From Devosia lacusdianchii (GTDB taxonomy: Bacteria; Pseudomonadota; Alphaproteobacteria; Rhizobiales; Devosiaceae), in NCBI RefSeq assembly GCF_022429625.1, contig NZ_CP092483.1, forward strand, positions 1,860,001 through 1,924,000: a DNA stretch of 64,000 nucleotides, given 5' to 3'. The notes under the pieces were generated by a model that saw nothing but the letters and a program-made list of their open reading frames with translations, was not told where the DNA came from and ran no database searches. Made by a program: the position numbers and the translations under genes. Shown here one piece after another: positions 1 through 8,346 of this stretch (position 1 is the stretch's first letter; every line of letters starts with the position of its first letter).

Positions 1-369
1 GAGATCCAGCAGCTCTACGGCAATGACGAGGGGCAGGTAGAGTTCGTCATGCCCTCGGGCAATATCGGCTGCATCTACACGCCTGAGGGCGGCACATCGG
101 TCTATGAGAGCTACAATGGTCTGGCCGAAATCCAATGCGACCGCGTCGAGCCCGATTATGTCCGCGCCATTCTAGGCGGGGCGGGCGAAGGCTATGTGGT
201 CGAAGATGTGGGCGACCCGAGCTGCTGTTCGCTCGGCCAGACATTCCAATACGATCACATCGTCGAGCTTGGACCGTTCCAGTGCCTGTCGGCCCGCAAC
301 GGGCTGACCTGCGCACGCGAGGATGGGCACGGCTTCTTCCTGAGCCGCGCGCTGGTTCAGGCGAAGTAG
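1..369 (+). CDS. DUF6636-like secreted protein, 5' partial
   Basis: The reading frame is open from the first base and ends at TAG, giving the last 122 residues of a protein whose start lies outside the window. It contains the pattern MPSGNIGC followed by several further Cys residues (IQCD, SCC, FQC, LTC), which fits the small secreted DUF6636-type proteins (PSGNIGC motif, disulfide-rich) common in alphaproteobacteria. Function is unknown; an exported, disulfide-bonded protein is inferred from the family, since the N-terminal signal cannot be seen here. It converges on the SleB-type gene with only three bases between stop codons. Confidence 0.6.
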   Translation, partial: EIQQLYGNDEGQVEFVMPSGNIGCIYTPEGGTSVYESYNGLAEIQCDRVEPDYVRAILGGAGEGYVVEDVGDPSCCSLGQTFQYDHIVELGPFQCLSARNGLTCAREDGHGFFLSRALVQAK

Positions 370-372
370 CGC

Positions 373-852
373 TCAGAACGTTCCTGGAGTCCGCTTCTCG
401 TAGAACTCGTTGCCGCCCGCTTCGAGCACGTAATACATGTTGTTGTAGGGGAAGCGCAGGCCGGCCGTGTGGAAATGCTGGGCATTCTGCACGCCGGGAT
501 GCCGCGCGCCGCGCAAAACCTGGTCGGCAACCTGCGCTGCGAGAACGGCACCGCTATCGGTCATCTTCTTGGTCAGCACGCCCTGCGCGAACTGGTTCTT
601 CTGACCGACCACGCCGCAGACCGATTTGGGATAGCGAGAGTCGGCAACCCGGTTCATGACCACAGTACCAACGGCCAGCATGCCTTCGGCGCTTGAGCGA
701 TTGGACTCAAAATACATGGCCCGCATCAGGCATTCTTTTTCGCTGAGCTGAGCCATGCCGAAGTTGAGGCCCATGAAGCTGCAGCCACCCAGGCTTGAGG
801 CGGCAACGACAAGGGCGGCTGCGCGCAGCATCGCTTTGGTCGAAAAACGCAT
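373..852 (-). CDS. SleB-type cell wall hydrolase, lipoprotein
   Basis: A 159-residue protein. An N-terminal signal ends in a lipobox (SLGGC, Cys about residue 24), so it is probably a lipoprotein. The rest matches the Hydrolase_2/SleB fold: AMYFESNRSSAEG with the likely catalytic Glu, VMNRV, FAQG and a C-terminal YYVLEAGGNEFY. Such enzymes cleave peptidoglycan glycan strands; in non-sporulating alphaproteobacteria they act in wall remodelling. The start was placed at MRFSTK rather than eight codons upstream because the signal begins there. Two tandem TGCAATTG repeats and two small hairpins lie just upstream. Family assignment is good; substrate detail is inferred. Confidence 0.85.
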   Translation of the reverse strand: MRFSTKAMLRAAALVVAASSLGGCSFMGLNFGMAQLSEKECLMRAMYFESNRSSAEGMLAVGTVVMNRVADSRYPKSVCGVVGQKNQFAQGVLTKKMTDSGAVLAAQVADQVLRGARHPGVQNAQHFHTAGLRFPYNNMYYVLEAGGNEFYEKRTPGTF

Positions 853-871
853 TGGGCCATCTCCGGTCTGT

Positions 872-887
872 TGCAATTGTGCAATTG
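872..887. repeat. Tandem direct repeat TGCAATTG x2
   Basis: Two exact, adjacent copies of an 8-bp unit, each containing the palindrome CAATTG, lie 20 bases upstream of the SleB-type start codon. The position is suitable for a regulator site or promoter element. No regulator is assigned. Confidence 0.5.
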
Positions 888-905
888 AGACCGAAAATGA
901 CCCAA

Positions 906-954
906 CAGACTTAAGGAAAGTCTGACCCGGAAGGTTAGCAAATCGCTAACCTTC
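906..954. repeat. Two adjacent perfect hairpins
   Basis: The first inverted repeat, CAGACTT-N5-AAGTCTG, covers 906-924. The second, GAAGGTTAGC-N5-GCTAACCTTC, covers 930-954. They lie between the DUF883-like stop codon (963) and the SleB-type gene, both on the minus strand. They could act as a terminator for the upstream gene, although no T-run follows, or as operators for the downstream one. Confidence 0.5.
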
Positions 955-962
955 GCAACATG

Positions 963-1295
963 CTAGTCGCGGCTGAAGATTAGCGCGGAAATGAGGGCAA
1001 TCGTGCCAAGCGCGACGATGACCGGCACCGGGTTTTCCTGCACGACCTTGCTGGCCGCATTGGCCTGCCGGCCGACCTGGCGCGCCACGACCGTGCCTTG
1101 GTGGCGAACTTCCTTCGCAAGAGCCAGCGCGTTGTGCTGCACGTCGCCGAGGCTGCTCCCGCCATAGTCGCTGACGGCATCGGCGATCGCCGCAATCTCC
1201 TTGCGCAGGGAAGCAATCTGCTGCGCGATATTGCCCGAAAGCTCCTCGCCGCTATCCTCGACCTGCTTGATAACTCGTCTTGCTGATGTTGCCAT
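963..1295 (-). CDS. DUF883/ElaB-like membrane-anchored protein
   Basis: A 110-residue small protein: a helical N-terminal region (about residues 1-75, rich in Ala, Gln and Glu, likely coiled coil), then ENPVPVIVALGTIALISALIFSRD, a single C-terminal membrane segment with the Pro-Val pattern typical of DUF883/ElaB/YqjD proteins. Family members associate with the inner membrane and are stress- or stationary-phase linked in E. coli. The start at MATSARR is preceded by GGAG; a longer open frame upstream has no family support. The role here is inferred only from the family architecture. Confidence 0.7.
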   Translation of the reverse strand: MATSARRVIKQVEDSGEELSGNIAQQIASLRKEIAAIADAVSDYGGSSLGDVQHNALALAKEVRHQGTVVARQVGRQANAASKVVQENPVPVIVALGTIALISALIFSRD

Positions 1296-1477
1296 GGCGA
1301 CGCTCCGTTCACTGTTGTCGTTGGTGAACTCGGCTTTGCCCCAGAAAGTTCCTTGCAACGCGGCAGCCACCAGTTCAAGGGCGGGCCCCGCGCAATTGTG
1401 ACCACCGCAGACCTTGGCCCGGCGACCTCGCATCACTAAATGCAGCTTTGACGTTCACGCGATCCGAGGGGACCGCC

Positions 1478-1804
1478 ATGGCAAAGAGCCACGCCCGACT
1501 TAACCGCCAGTTCGACCGCCTTCAGAGCCGCATCCCGAATTTTGCCGCTCGGATGCTCGAGCGGCTGCGCCGCCCGGAGGCGCGCTGGGTACGGATTCCG
1601 CTCGGTTTTCTGCTGATCCTGGGCGGTATTTTCAGCTTCTTGCCGGTGCTCGGCATCTGGATGCTGCCGCTCGGCCTGCTGCTACTGGCGCTGGACCTCG
1701 TATTCCTGCAGGGCCCGGTGAACAACGCCATCGTTCGCGGCACGCGCAAGTGGAGCACCTGGAGCCGGGCGCGCCGCGACAAGAAAGCTGCTCAGCAGCG
1801 CTAA
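1478..1804 (+). CDS. Small PGPGW-like inner membrane protein
   Basis: A 108-residue protein with a basic N-terminus, two closely spaced hydrophobic segments (RIPLGFLLILGGIFSFLPVLG and MLPLGLLLLALDLVFL, about residues 40-80) and a basic tail (RARRDKK). The pattern resembles small putative transmembrane (PGPGW) proteins found in Rhizobiales. The start was chosen at MAKSH, preceded by GAGGGG; the first ATG of the frame has no binding site. It is divergent from the DUF883-like gene and overlaps the end of mtnN by four bases. Function unknown. Confidence 0.7.
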   Translation: MAKSHARLNRQFDRLQSRIPNFAARMLERLRRPEARWVRIPLGFLLILGGIFSFLPVLGIWMLPLGLLLLALDLVFLQGPVNNAIVRGTRKWSTWSRARRDKKAAQQR

Positions 1805-2391
1805 AGCCGACCTTCGGCTACCGCTGCCTCCACCAAATCGACCGCGGCCGCAAGCTTTTCGTCGATGATGTGCAGGTACTGCGTCCAGTCGTCGACGTGG
1901 CCGAGCTCCGACGCCCCATCCGAAATGCCCCGCAATGCCAACAAGGGCACGCCAAAGGCCTGGCAGGCGCGCAGCACAGCGTAGGTCTCCATATCGACCA
2001 TGTCCGCCGCGATGCCGTCATAGGCGCGGCCCGATACGATATTGGCGCCGGTCGACAGGGTCGCTGTCGGTAGTCCGGCGATCGTCGTCAGCGGCAGTAC
2101 TGGCGGCATGTTGAGGAAGGGTGTCTGTCCTTTCGCAAAACCAAGAGCCGAGGCATCCATGTCGCGATAGGACACAGCGCTGGCCTGGTGGACGCCGCAT
2201 TGCTCAAGACTGCGCGAGCCAGCGGACCCCAGCGACACCACCAGCCGGGGCAGGGTGCTTGCGCCGGCCAGCGAGCGCGTAACCGCCACGGCTGCTTCGA
2301 CCGGCCCGACGCCGGTCATCAGCGGATCGATGCGCCGGCGCAGGTGCGGGCCGTATTCGGCCTCAGCGGCCATGACATAAAGGATGGTCAT
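1801..2391 (-). CDS. mtnN: 5'-methylthioadenosine/S-adenosylhomocysteine nucleosidase
   Basis: A 196-residue member of the PNP/UDP phosphorylase fold. It starts with the family pattern of a short beta strand and an acidic residue (MTILYVMAAEAEYGPHL), has VSLGSAGS, VDMETYAVLRAC (the purine/ribose-binding Met-Glu) and SDGASELGHVDDW carrying the likely catalytic Asp. The enzyme hydrolyses methylthioadenosine and S-adenosylhomocysteine to adenine plus the thioribose, in methionine salvage and removal of SAM by-products. It is somewhat shorter than the E. coli enzyme (about 230 residues). Related nucleoside phosphorylases cannot be fully excluded. Confidence 0.8.
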   Translation of the reverse strand: MTILYVMAAEAEYGPHLRRRIDPLMTGVGPVEAAVAVTRSLAGASTLPRLVVSLGSAGSRSLEQCGVHQASAVSYRDMDASALGFAKGQTPFLNMPPVLPLTTIAGLPTATLSTGANIVSGRAYDGIAADMVDMETYAVLRACQAFGVPLLALRGISDGASELGHVDDWTQYLHIIDEKLAAAVDLVEAAVAEGRL

Positions 2392-2468
2392 GCCCGCAAA
2401 GCTAGCATGGCCCGACTGCTTGCCAAGAGACGTCGTTACGGGTTCGGTAATGAGAACATGACAATCTG

Positions 2469-2819
2469 ATGAACATCGGCGGCGCCGGAATGGCCGGCGC
2501 GCCAGTTCAGGGGACCAAAGTGCGTTTCGCGGTGATTGAGGAAAGCAGGGAGTGGACGGAGCCAGGACGGCGCTCCCCCCATGTTGTGCCAGTTACGGTG
2601 CTCGTCGAGGATGTCGAAGCTGAGGCCCGCCGCCGTCTGCGCGCGATCAAGCTCGATGAGTGGCGCACGCGCGAATTCATCACAGGCAACCCCATGCCCG
2701 CCGATGTCAGGCACTTTGCCTTGCAGGTCGAGTTCGCCGCACAGGCGATTTCCCGGCTGTCTCCCATTCCCGAAGATTTCGACAGCGATGTCTACTGGCC
2801 CCGCCTCTGGGGTCTGTGA
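2469..2819 (+). CDS. Conserved hypothetical protein
   Basis: A 116-residue protein that I do not recognise. The frame has normal third-position GC bias for this genome, and the sequence is mixed alpha/beta in character with an acidic, aromatic C-terminus (IPEDFDSDVYWPRLWGL), so I treat it as real. No signal peptide or membrane segment. The first ATG has no clear ribosome binding site; a GTG at 2520 preceded by CAGGGGACCAAA would give a shorter protein starting RFAVIEES and may be the true start. It lies upstream of the SRAP gene in the same orientation. Confidence 0.55.
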   Translation: MNIGGAGMAGAPVQGTKVRFAVIEESREWTEPGRRSPHVVPVTVLVEDVEAEARRRLRAIKLDEWRTREFITGNPMPADVRHFALQVEFAAQAISRLSPIPEDFDSDVYWPRLWGL

Positions 2820-2875
2820 TCCGTCCGCGCGATTGAGGACTTGCCCGCCGGTCGCTGAACTGGTTGCATCGGCGC

Positions 2876-3463
2876 ATGTGCAACGACTACGAGCAGCATG
2901 TCAGCCATGCCGAGTATTCCAAGGCTATACGGGCGTTGGAGCTGTCGGGTTCTGACGCTGATGCGTCGGCCCTGATTGCCGCTGACGATATTCGTATTGG
3001 CGATAGCGGGCCGGTACTGCGCGCGGCCGGCAACGGCGTTGAACTAATCGCGATGCGCTTCGGCTTTCCACCGCCCCGGCCAAAGGCCGGACCGATCTTC
3101 AACTTCAAATCGGATGGTCGCAACTTTGCGGACTCGCGCCGCTGCGTGATCGTGCTGTCGGGCTTTTTCGAGTTCACTGGCACCAAATACCCCAAGACCA
3201 AGCATCGCTTTGTGTTGAAGGACTCGCCGGTCATGGGCATTGCCGGGCTGTGGAGCGAGGACAAGGACGGCGCACTAAGCTTCACCATGCTGACAACGGC
3301 ACCAGGACCGGATATTGCGCCGATCCATGATCGACAAGTCTGTGTGCTGCATCCAAGGGATTGGGCGCATTGGCTGTTTCTCACCCGCCCCGAGGCCGAA
3401 TTGCTGGCGCCACTGCCAGCTGGGACGCTCGTGGTGGAAACCGTGCGCGAAGGTTCCGACTGA
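2876..3463 (+). CDS. SRAP-domain protein (abasic-site response)
   Basis: A 195-residue SOS-response-associated peptidase (SRAP, HMCES/YedK-type). The start is fixed by MCNDYEQ: the second-residue Cys becomes the N-terminal nucleophile that forms a thiazolidine link to abasic sites in single-stranded DNA. Other family residues are visible: an Asn/Lys region (IFNFKSDGRNF), LSGFFEF with the conserved Glu, and PIHDRQ with the conserved His. It protects abasic sites during replication. Eight upstream bases include another ATG (MHRRM), rejected because Cys must follow the initiator Met. Confidence 0.92.
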   Translation: MCNDYEQHVSHAEYSKAIRALELSGSDADASALIAADDIRIGDSGPVLRAAGNGVELIAMRFGFPPPRPKAGPIFNFKSDGRNFADSRRCVIVLSGFFEFTGTKYPKTKHRFVLKDSPVMGIAGLWSEDKDGALSFTMLTTAPGPDIAPIHDRQVCVLHPRDWAHWLFLTRPEAELLAPLPAGTLVVETVREGSD

Positions 3464-3590
3464 GCTTCGGCAAGCCGCTGGCTTGATCGGTCCCAATCAC
3501 CGCCGAGACACCAACGCGATAATTTCACCGCGAAATGTCGGCTTGGCTCCGGCGCGCGCGTCCTGGCCCAAATGGACGCGGGAGATGGAA

Positions 3591-3968
3591 ATGAGCCAGA
3601 TCGATGAAACCCAGATACGATCGATGCTGGAGGCATGGGCGCAGGCGGTGCGCGATATCGACATGGATGGTATCCTCGCCAACCATACCGAAGACATGGT
3701 GATGTTCGATGTACCGGTACCGCTGCAAAGTCGTGGCATGGACGCGTACCGCAAGACCTGGGACTTGTTCTTTAAGTATAGCAAGGGCGGTCCGGACTCG
3801 TTCAATCTCATCGAGATCGAGATAAGCGCGGGAGACGATGTCGCATTCGCCCATGGCATACTGGGTATCGAGCAGACGCGATTGCGTTTGACGGTCGGCT
3901 TGCGCAAGCAGAACGGACAATGGCGTATCGCCCATGAGCACCATTCCTATCCGCAAGAGATCGGATGA
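3591..3968 (+). CDS. SnoaL/NTF2-like small protein
   Basis: A 125-residue protein with the NTF2-like pattern: an N-terminal helix (IRSMLEAWAQAVRDIDMDGILANHTEDMVMFDVP), a middle helix (YRKTWDLFFKY) and C-terminal beta strands ending GQWRIAHEHHSYP. This matches the SnoaL-like/DUF4440 group of ketosteroid-isomerase-fold proteins often annotated as nuclear transport factor 2 family. The substrate cannot be told. A GGAG sits six bases before the chosen ATG; another ATG two codons upstream is too close to it. Confidence 0.8.
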   Translation: MSQIDETQIRSMLEAWAQAVRDIDMDGILANHTEDMVMFDVPVPLQSRGMDAYRKTWDLFFKYSKGGPDSFNLIEIEISAGDDVAFAHGILGIEQTRLRLTVGLRKQNGQWRIAHEHHSYPQEIG

Positions 3969-4053
3969 GACCCTCGTGACGGGTTGAGCATTCGGCAATA
4001 CCCCGCTAGCCTCGCCGCCCCGGAAGCGCTAGGGGCGGAGTGCTTTCGGATCT

Positions 4054-4070
4054 ATTCCGGGTATCGGAAT
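4054..4070. promoter_or_regulatory. Inverted repeat and possible promoter upstream of MFS gene
   Basis: A perfect inverted repeat, ATTCCG-N5-CGGAAT, is followed by a TTGACA hexamer at 4086-4091. The gene-poor stretch 3969-4256 otherwise shows nothing. This may be the promoter/operator of the MFS gene starting at 4257; no clear -10 element is seen. Confidence 0.35.
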
Positions 4071-4256
4071 ATTCCAAGTTCTAGCTTGACATATCCCCTA
4101 CAGAGGTTTTCAAAGTCAGTCCTTGGAAATTGCCTGTGCGGCAAGAAGATGCCGGCGCGGCGCTCATAGCAGACCAAGACTGCCCACGATCTAGTCCACT
4201 CCGCCCTTGCCATAGCGGGCATGGTCTCCATGCCGGCGAACCACTCAGGTGACGCG

Positions 4257-5609
4257 ATGACAAACCCGTTCTATCAGATCCTTGGCAACAATCTCGTCGC
4301 CAACATCACGAACTACACTGTCTGGTTCGCGCTGACCTTCTGGGTCTATATCGAGACGCAATCTGTGTTCGCGACGGGAATGATCGCCGGCGTGTACCTG
4401 ATATTCACGGCGGCATTCGGCTTCTGGTTCGGTAGCATCGTCGACCACAACCCCAAGAAACTGGCGATGCTCGGCTCGAGCGCCACGTCGGTCGTGTTCT
4501 ACACGCTGTCGCTGGCCATGGTCTGGCTGGAGCCGGAAGGGGCGTTCACCGACCCGTACGGGCCTTATCTGTGGACTTTCGTGTTTCTGATCATGCTCGG
4601 CGTTATCGCTGGCAATATCCGATCCATCGCCCTGCCGACGCTGGTGACCATTCTCATTCCCGAGGACCGCCGCGACAAGGCGAACGGTCTGGTTGGCATG
4701 GTTGGCGGCATCGGGTTTCTGACCACGTCGGTGATCAGCGGCTTCCTGGTCGCCTGGGGCGGCATGCTGGCGACGCTTATCATGGCTCTGATCCTGACGC
4801 TGCTGGTCTTCGCCCACCTGACCTTCGTCCAGATCGACGAGAAGCGTGCCGTGGCCGAGCCCGGCGAACCGGCCGCACCCAAGACCGTCGACATCAAGGG
4901 CACGATCCGCGTCATCGCAGCGGTGCCTGGGCTGTTCGCGCTGATCTTCTTTGCCACCTTCAACAATTTCCTCGGCGGCGTCTTCATGGCGCTGCTCGAC
5001 GCCTATGGCCTGTCGCTGGTCTCGGTGCAGGTCTGGGGCCTGACATTCGGCATATTGTCGACGGCCTTCATTCTGAGCGGCCTGGTCATCGCCAAGACGG
5101 GGCTCGGCAAGAACCCGCTGCGCACGCTGTTGCTCGTCAACCTCATCACCTGGTCGGTATGCTGCATTTTCACCATCCAGCCCTCGTTCTGGCTGCTGGC
5201 GGGGGGATGTTTCATCTGGATGCTGCTGGGGCCCTATGCCGAGGCCGCCGAGCACACGACCCTGCAAAAGGTTGTGCCGATGGAACGCCAGGGGCGCGTC
5301 TTCGGCTTTGCTCAATCGATCGAACAGTCCGCGTCGCCGTTGACGGCCTTCCTGATCGGCCCACTGACGCAGTTCATCGTCATTCCGTTCATGACCGACG
5401 GCGCTGGAGCGATGACGATTGGCAGCTGGTTCGGCACCGGTCCAGCTCGCGGCATCGCACTGGTATTCACGATTGCCGGGGTGATTGGCGTACTCGTGAC
5501 GATCCTGGCGCTCAACTCGCGGCAGTATCGGGACCTCTCGGCCGCCTATGCCAAGGCACCGGACCCGGAGCCTGACGAAGCGGCCGAGACGAGCCCGGCC
5601 GCCACCTGA
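4257..5609 (+). CDS. MFS transporter
   Basis: A 450-residue membrane protein with about twelve hydrophobic segments and a loop between the sixth and seventh (about residues 195-225, charged). The first half carries FGSIVDHNPKK, a variant of the MFS motif A (GxLaDrxGrkr) between helices 2 and 3. The overall look is that of drug/macrolide-efflux-type MFS proteins, but no substrate can be assigned. The start at MTNPF is preceded by CAGGTGA; upstream ATGs give an extension with no binding site. It converges on a second, unrelated MFS gene. Confidence 0.8.
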   Translation: MTNPFYQILGNNLVANITNYTVWFALTFWVYIETQSVFATGMIAGVYLIFTAAFGFWFGSIVDHNPKKLAMLGSSATSVVFYTLSLAMVWLEPEGAFTDPYGPYLWTFVFLIMLGVIAGNIRSIALPTLVTILIPEDRRDKANGLVGMVGGIGFLTTSVISGFLVAWGGMLATLIMALILTLLVFAHLTFVQIDEKRAVAEPGEPAAPKTVDIKGTIRVIAAVPGLFALIFFATFNNFLGGVFMALLDAYGLSLVSVQVWGLTFGILSTAFILSGLVIAKTGLGKNPLRTLLLVNLITWSVCCIFTIQPSFWLLAGGCFIWMLLGPYAEAAEHTTLQKVVPMERQGRVFGFAQSIEQSASPLTAFLIGPLTQFIVIPFMTDGAGAMTIGSWFGTGPARGIALVFTIAGVIGVLVTILALNSRQYRDLSAAYAKAPDPEPDEAAETSPAAT

Positions 5610-5629
5610 GGTTATTGCGGCTGGTCTGG

Positions 5630-6850
5630 TCAGGCCGGCTGCAGCTTGGCGTCGCTCGACTGACCGGGCTTGGGGAATGTCAGCGCGACCAGGGCCGCGG
5701 CGATACCGATGCCAGCAGAGCTGACATAGAGCCAGTGGTAGTCGCCAAACGTATCGAAGATAAAGCCGCCACCGACCGGGCCGAAGGCCATGCCGATGGC
5801 CGAGGTCATGGTGATGCCGCCCAGCACCGTACCCATCACGTGGGCCGGGAAGTAATCGCGCGCCAGCACGGCATAGAGTGGCATGACACCGCCATAGGCG
5901 AGGCCCAGCACGGCGGCGAGCATGTAGAACTGGGTCAGTTCGCCAACATAGATGTAGGTGTAAATGCCGGCAGCCTGCAGTAACAGGCCGCCGATAATGA
6001 CGCGCTTGACGCCTAAGCGATCGGCGAGAACGCCGAAGATCACGCGACCGAACAGGCCGGCGACGCCCTCGACGCTGTAGATGCTGGCGGCCGCGAGCGC
6101 CGAGGCGCCGCAGAGCATGGCATAGCTCACCGTGTGGAAGATCGGGCCGGAATGGGCGGCGCAGCAGAGGAAGAACACGGCCGCGAGGACGATGAACTGC
6201 GGTTTGCGCATTACGGCGCCAACGGACGATTTTGCCCGTGAGGGCATCTCCACCTGCTGGTCGCTTGGCCCGGCAGCCGCCAAAGCGGCCGGAGCCCGGC
6301 GGATGAGGAAGGTGATCGGAATGATGATAAGCGTCGCGCCAGCGGCGATCATCAGCATGGCCGGCCGCCAGCCATACATGCTGATGAGCACGCTGGCGAA
6401 TGGGGTGACTACCATGGGCGCTACGCCACCGCCGATCGAGACCAGCGATACGGCCAGGCTGCGGTGCTTGTTGAACCAGCCGATTGTTGTGGCCATCAGC
6501 GGGGCAAAGAAGGCGCCACCGGCTCCACCCACCAGCCCGCCATAGGCGATCTGGAAGACCAGCAGGTTTGGCGCGCGGCTGGCGATGGCAAGGCCCAGCC
6601 CCAGCATCACTGAGGCGATCAGCACCACGGGGCGGGCGCCGATACGATCGCTGAGCGTGCCCCAGAAGAATCCGCCAATGCCCATGACGATGAAGCCGAC
6701 CGTCATGGCCATCGAAATGCCGGCGCGCGACCAGCCGGTATCGTCAGATATCGGCTGCAGGTAGACCGGCAGCGCGAACATCGAGCCTGCCGCCACGCAG
6801 GTGATCACCGCGCCGGTGGCGACGATGACCCAGCCATAGTGTCGTTCCAT
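5630..6850 (-). CDS. MFS transporter, OFA/monocarboxylate-like
   Basis: A 406-residue protein with twelve predicted membrane segments. The N-terminus (MERHYGWVIVATGAVI) and the motif WGTLSDRIGARPV after helix 2 resemble the oxalate/formate antiporter (OFA) and monocarboxylate-transporter-like branch of the MFS. VNPGF-type OFA signatures are not evident, so a small carboxylate substrate is only an inference. It starts at ATG 6850 with GGAGGAGAG just upstream. It stands alone, convergent with the preceding MFS gene; 6851-7077 upstream holds no gene. Confidence 0.8.
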   Translation of the reverse strand: MERHYGWVIVATGAVITCVAAGSMFALPVYLQPISDDTGWSRAGISMAMTVGFIVMGIGGFFWGTLSDRIGARPVVLIASVMLGLGLAIASRAPNLLVFQIAYGGLVGGAGGAFFAPLMATTIGWFNKHRSLAVSLVSIGGGVAPMVVTPFASVLISMYGWRPAMLMIAAGATLIIIPITFLIRRAPAALAAAGPSDQQVEMPSRAKSSVGAVMRKPQFIVLAAVFFLCCAAHSGPIFHTVSYAMLCGASALAAASIYSVEGVAGLFGRVIFGVLADRLGVKRVIIGGLLLQAAGIYTYIYVGELTQFYMLAAVLGLAYGGVMPLYAVLARDYFPAHVMGTVLGGITMTSAIGMAFGPVGGGFIFDTFGDYHWLYVSSAGIGIAAALVALTFPKPGQSSDAKLQPA

Positions 6851-7077
6851 GTCTCAGCTCTCCTCCTGAGGTTTCAAACTATAGACGATCGGCGTGAGGC
6901 TGGGTCGACGTGTGTGCGCGAATTATTTCCGTGGCGCCGTCCTGGAGAATGCGACTCGCGACAGGGGCGCCGATTGGGAGTATTGTGCCGGCAGTGGGTC
7001 GCGAGTGCGTGGCCAAGCACTTCGTCCTTGCGACAGACGCAGCCGGCGCCAGTTGATGGCGTGTTTGGGAGGACGAC

Positions 7078-7950
7078 ATGCTGCAAACTCGCGTGCATAC
7101 CGGCGCTGCCGCCGGGCAAATGGCAATCCCCGAAATTCGCAAGATCAGTACGAGCGATGTGTTAGATGCCCTAAGGCATGGCTTAGAGGATTTTTGGGCG
7201 CATCCGTCGCACTATGTCTTGGCCGGGTTCATCTACCCGATCGTGATGACCGTGCTGGCATTCTGGGTGTCGGGTGAGAACGTATTGCCGCTGCTCTATC
7301 CGCTCGCGACAGGTTTCGCTCTGCTCGGCCCCTTCGTGGCCCTGTTCTTCTACGAGATCAGCCGACGCCAGGAGCTGGGGCTGGACACGTCATGGAGCCA
7401 TGGTTTCGAGGTCCTGCGATCGCCCGGCCTTCTCGCCATCGCGACGGTGGGCGTGGTTCTGGGCGTTCTGTTCGTGACTTGGCTCATTGCCGCACAGGTT
7501 TTGTTCGTGGGCCTGTTTGGCGGCGTTGCGCCAACCTCGTTGCCAGCGTTGTTCACTGAGGTCTTCACCACGTCAAATGGCTGGCTGCTGATCGTCGCCG
7601 GCAACCTCATTGGCTTCCTGTTCGCCATCGAGGTTCTCTCTATCTCGGTTGTGTCGTTTCCACTGATGCTTGATCGGCACGTCAGCCCCAGTGTCGCCAT
7701 CGCAGCCTCGATCAAGGCGACCCTGGCCAATCCCGTGCCGGTGGCGCTATGGGGCCTGATCGTAGCGGTCTTGCTGGCGGCGGGCATAGCAACGTTTTTC
7801 GTCGGCCTTGTCATCGTCATGCCGGTGCTTGGGCATGCCACTTGGCATCTCTATCGCAAGCTCATCGTGCCGCAGACGGGTCGGCAGGTGCGCAGCCGCG
7901 CGCCCAGTACCAACCCGGCGCGGGCCATGCGCTCGCGCAGGGCCACGTGA
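7078..7950 (+). CDS. DUF2189 integral membrane protein
   Basis: A 290-residue protein with a short basic/polar N-terminus and six hydrophobic segments. It has the DUF2189 features: PEIRKIS near the start, a tryptophan/proline step (LEDFWAHPSHYVLAG) before the first helix, GPFVALFFYEISRRQE, and a C-terminal PVLGHATWHLYRKLI. DUF2189 proteins are often found next to cytochrome oxidase genes in alphaproteobacteria, as here, where the gene converges on the cox operon. Function is unknown. The start is supported by GGGAGG six bases upstream. Confidence 0.85.
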   Translation: MLQTRVHTGAAAGQMAIPEIRKISTSDVLDALRHGLEDFWAHPSHYVLAGFIYPIVMTVLAFWVSGENVLPLLYPLATGFALLGPFVALFFYEISRRQELGLDTSWSHGFEVLRSPGLLAIATVGVVLGVLFVTWLIAAQVLFVGLFGGVAPTSLPALFTEVFTTSNGWLLIVAGNLIGFLFAIEVLSISVVSFPLMLDRHVSPSVAIAASIKATLANPVPVALWGLIVAVLLAAGIATFFVGLVIVMPVLGHATWHLYRKLIVPQTGRQVRSRAPSTNPARAMRSRRAT

Positions 7951-7957
7951 TTTGTGG

Positions 7958-7984
7958 GGCTCCGGTACCTCGTGGCCCGGAGCC
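7958..7984. terminator. Hairpin between convergent genes
   Basis: A perfect 8-bp inverted repeat, GGCTCCGG-N11-CCGGAGCC, fills the gap between the convergent DUF2189 and cytochrome oxidase subunit IV stop codons. No T-run follows on either strand, so it is at best a factor-assisted bidirectional terminator. Confidence 0.4.
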
Positions 7985-8341
7985 TCACGTCCCCGCGTTG
8001 AGGAACAAGACTCGGGTGAGTTGAGTGTAGTTGGCCTCCAGCGCCATCATCGCCACGAAGACCAGGATCACCACAGGTGGCACCAGGATGGCGTAGCTCA
8101 GCGCCAGCCGCTCCCAGCGCATATGCATGAAGATCGAGACGATCAGTCCGGCCTTGAGCGCCATCAGCACCAGGATCAGCCCCCAGCGCAGGAAGCCCTG
8201 GAATTGCAGGATATCCACCATGTAGGAGCCGACGCTGAGGACGAACAGCCACACCCAGACCACCAGATAGAGGCGAATAGGATGCTGCTGGCTCTCGTCA
8301 TGCGTTGCGACCGGTACGGCGTCTGTCACGGTATGATTCAT
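7985..8341 (-). CDS. Cytochrome c oxidase subunit IV family protein
   Basis: A 118-residue membrane protein with three hydrophobic segments (about residues 24-45, 52-73 and 82-102), including LVLMALKAGLIVSIFMHMRWER, the signature region of prokaryotic cytochrome c oxidase subunit IV. It is the last gene of the oxidase operon, five bases after the subunit III gene. The subunit supports assembly or stability of the oxidase and has no redox centre. The start is the Met of MNHTVTD, close to the subunit III stop; the open frame runs further upstream but overlaps subunit III out of frame. Confidence 0.88.
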   Translation of the reverse strand: MNHTVTDAVPVATHDESQQHPIRLYLVVWVWLFVLSVGSYMVDILQFQGFLRWGLILVLMALKAGLIVSIFMHMRWERLALSYAILVPPVVILVFVAMMALEANYTQLTRVLFLNAGT

Positions 8342-8346
8342 CTGGC

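Noticed and set aside
4245..5315. Long minus-strand open frame opposite the first MFS gene
   Set aside because: It is very rich in Arg, Asp, Glu, Gln and His, the usual signature of an antisense frame of a high-GC gene, and lacks any domain.
6839..7165. Frames in the gap between the second MFS gene and the DUF2189 gene
   Set aside because: Several overlapping frames on both strands with no codon bias, homology or binding site.
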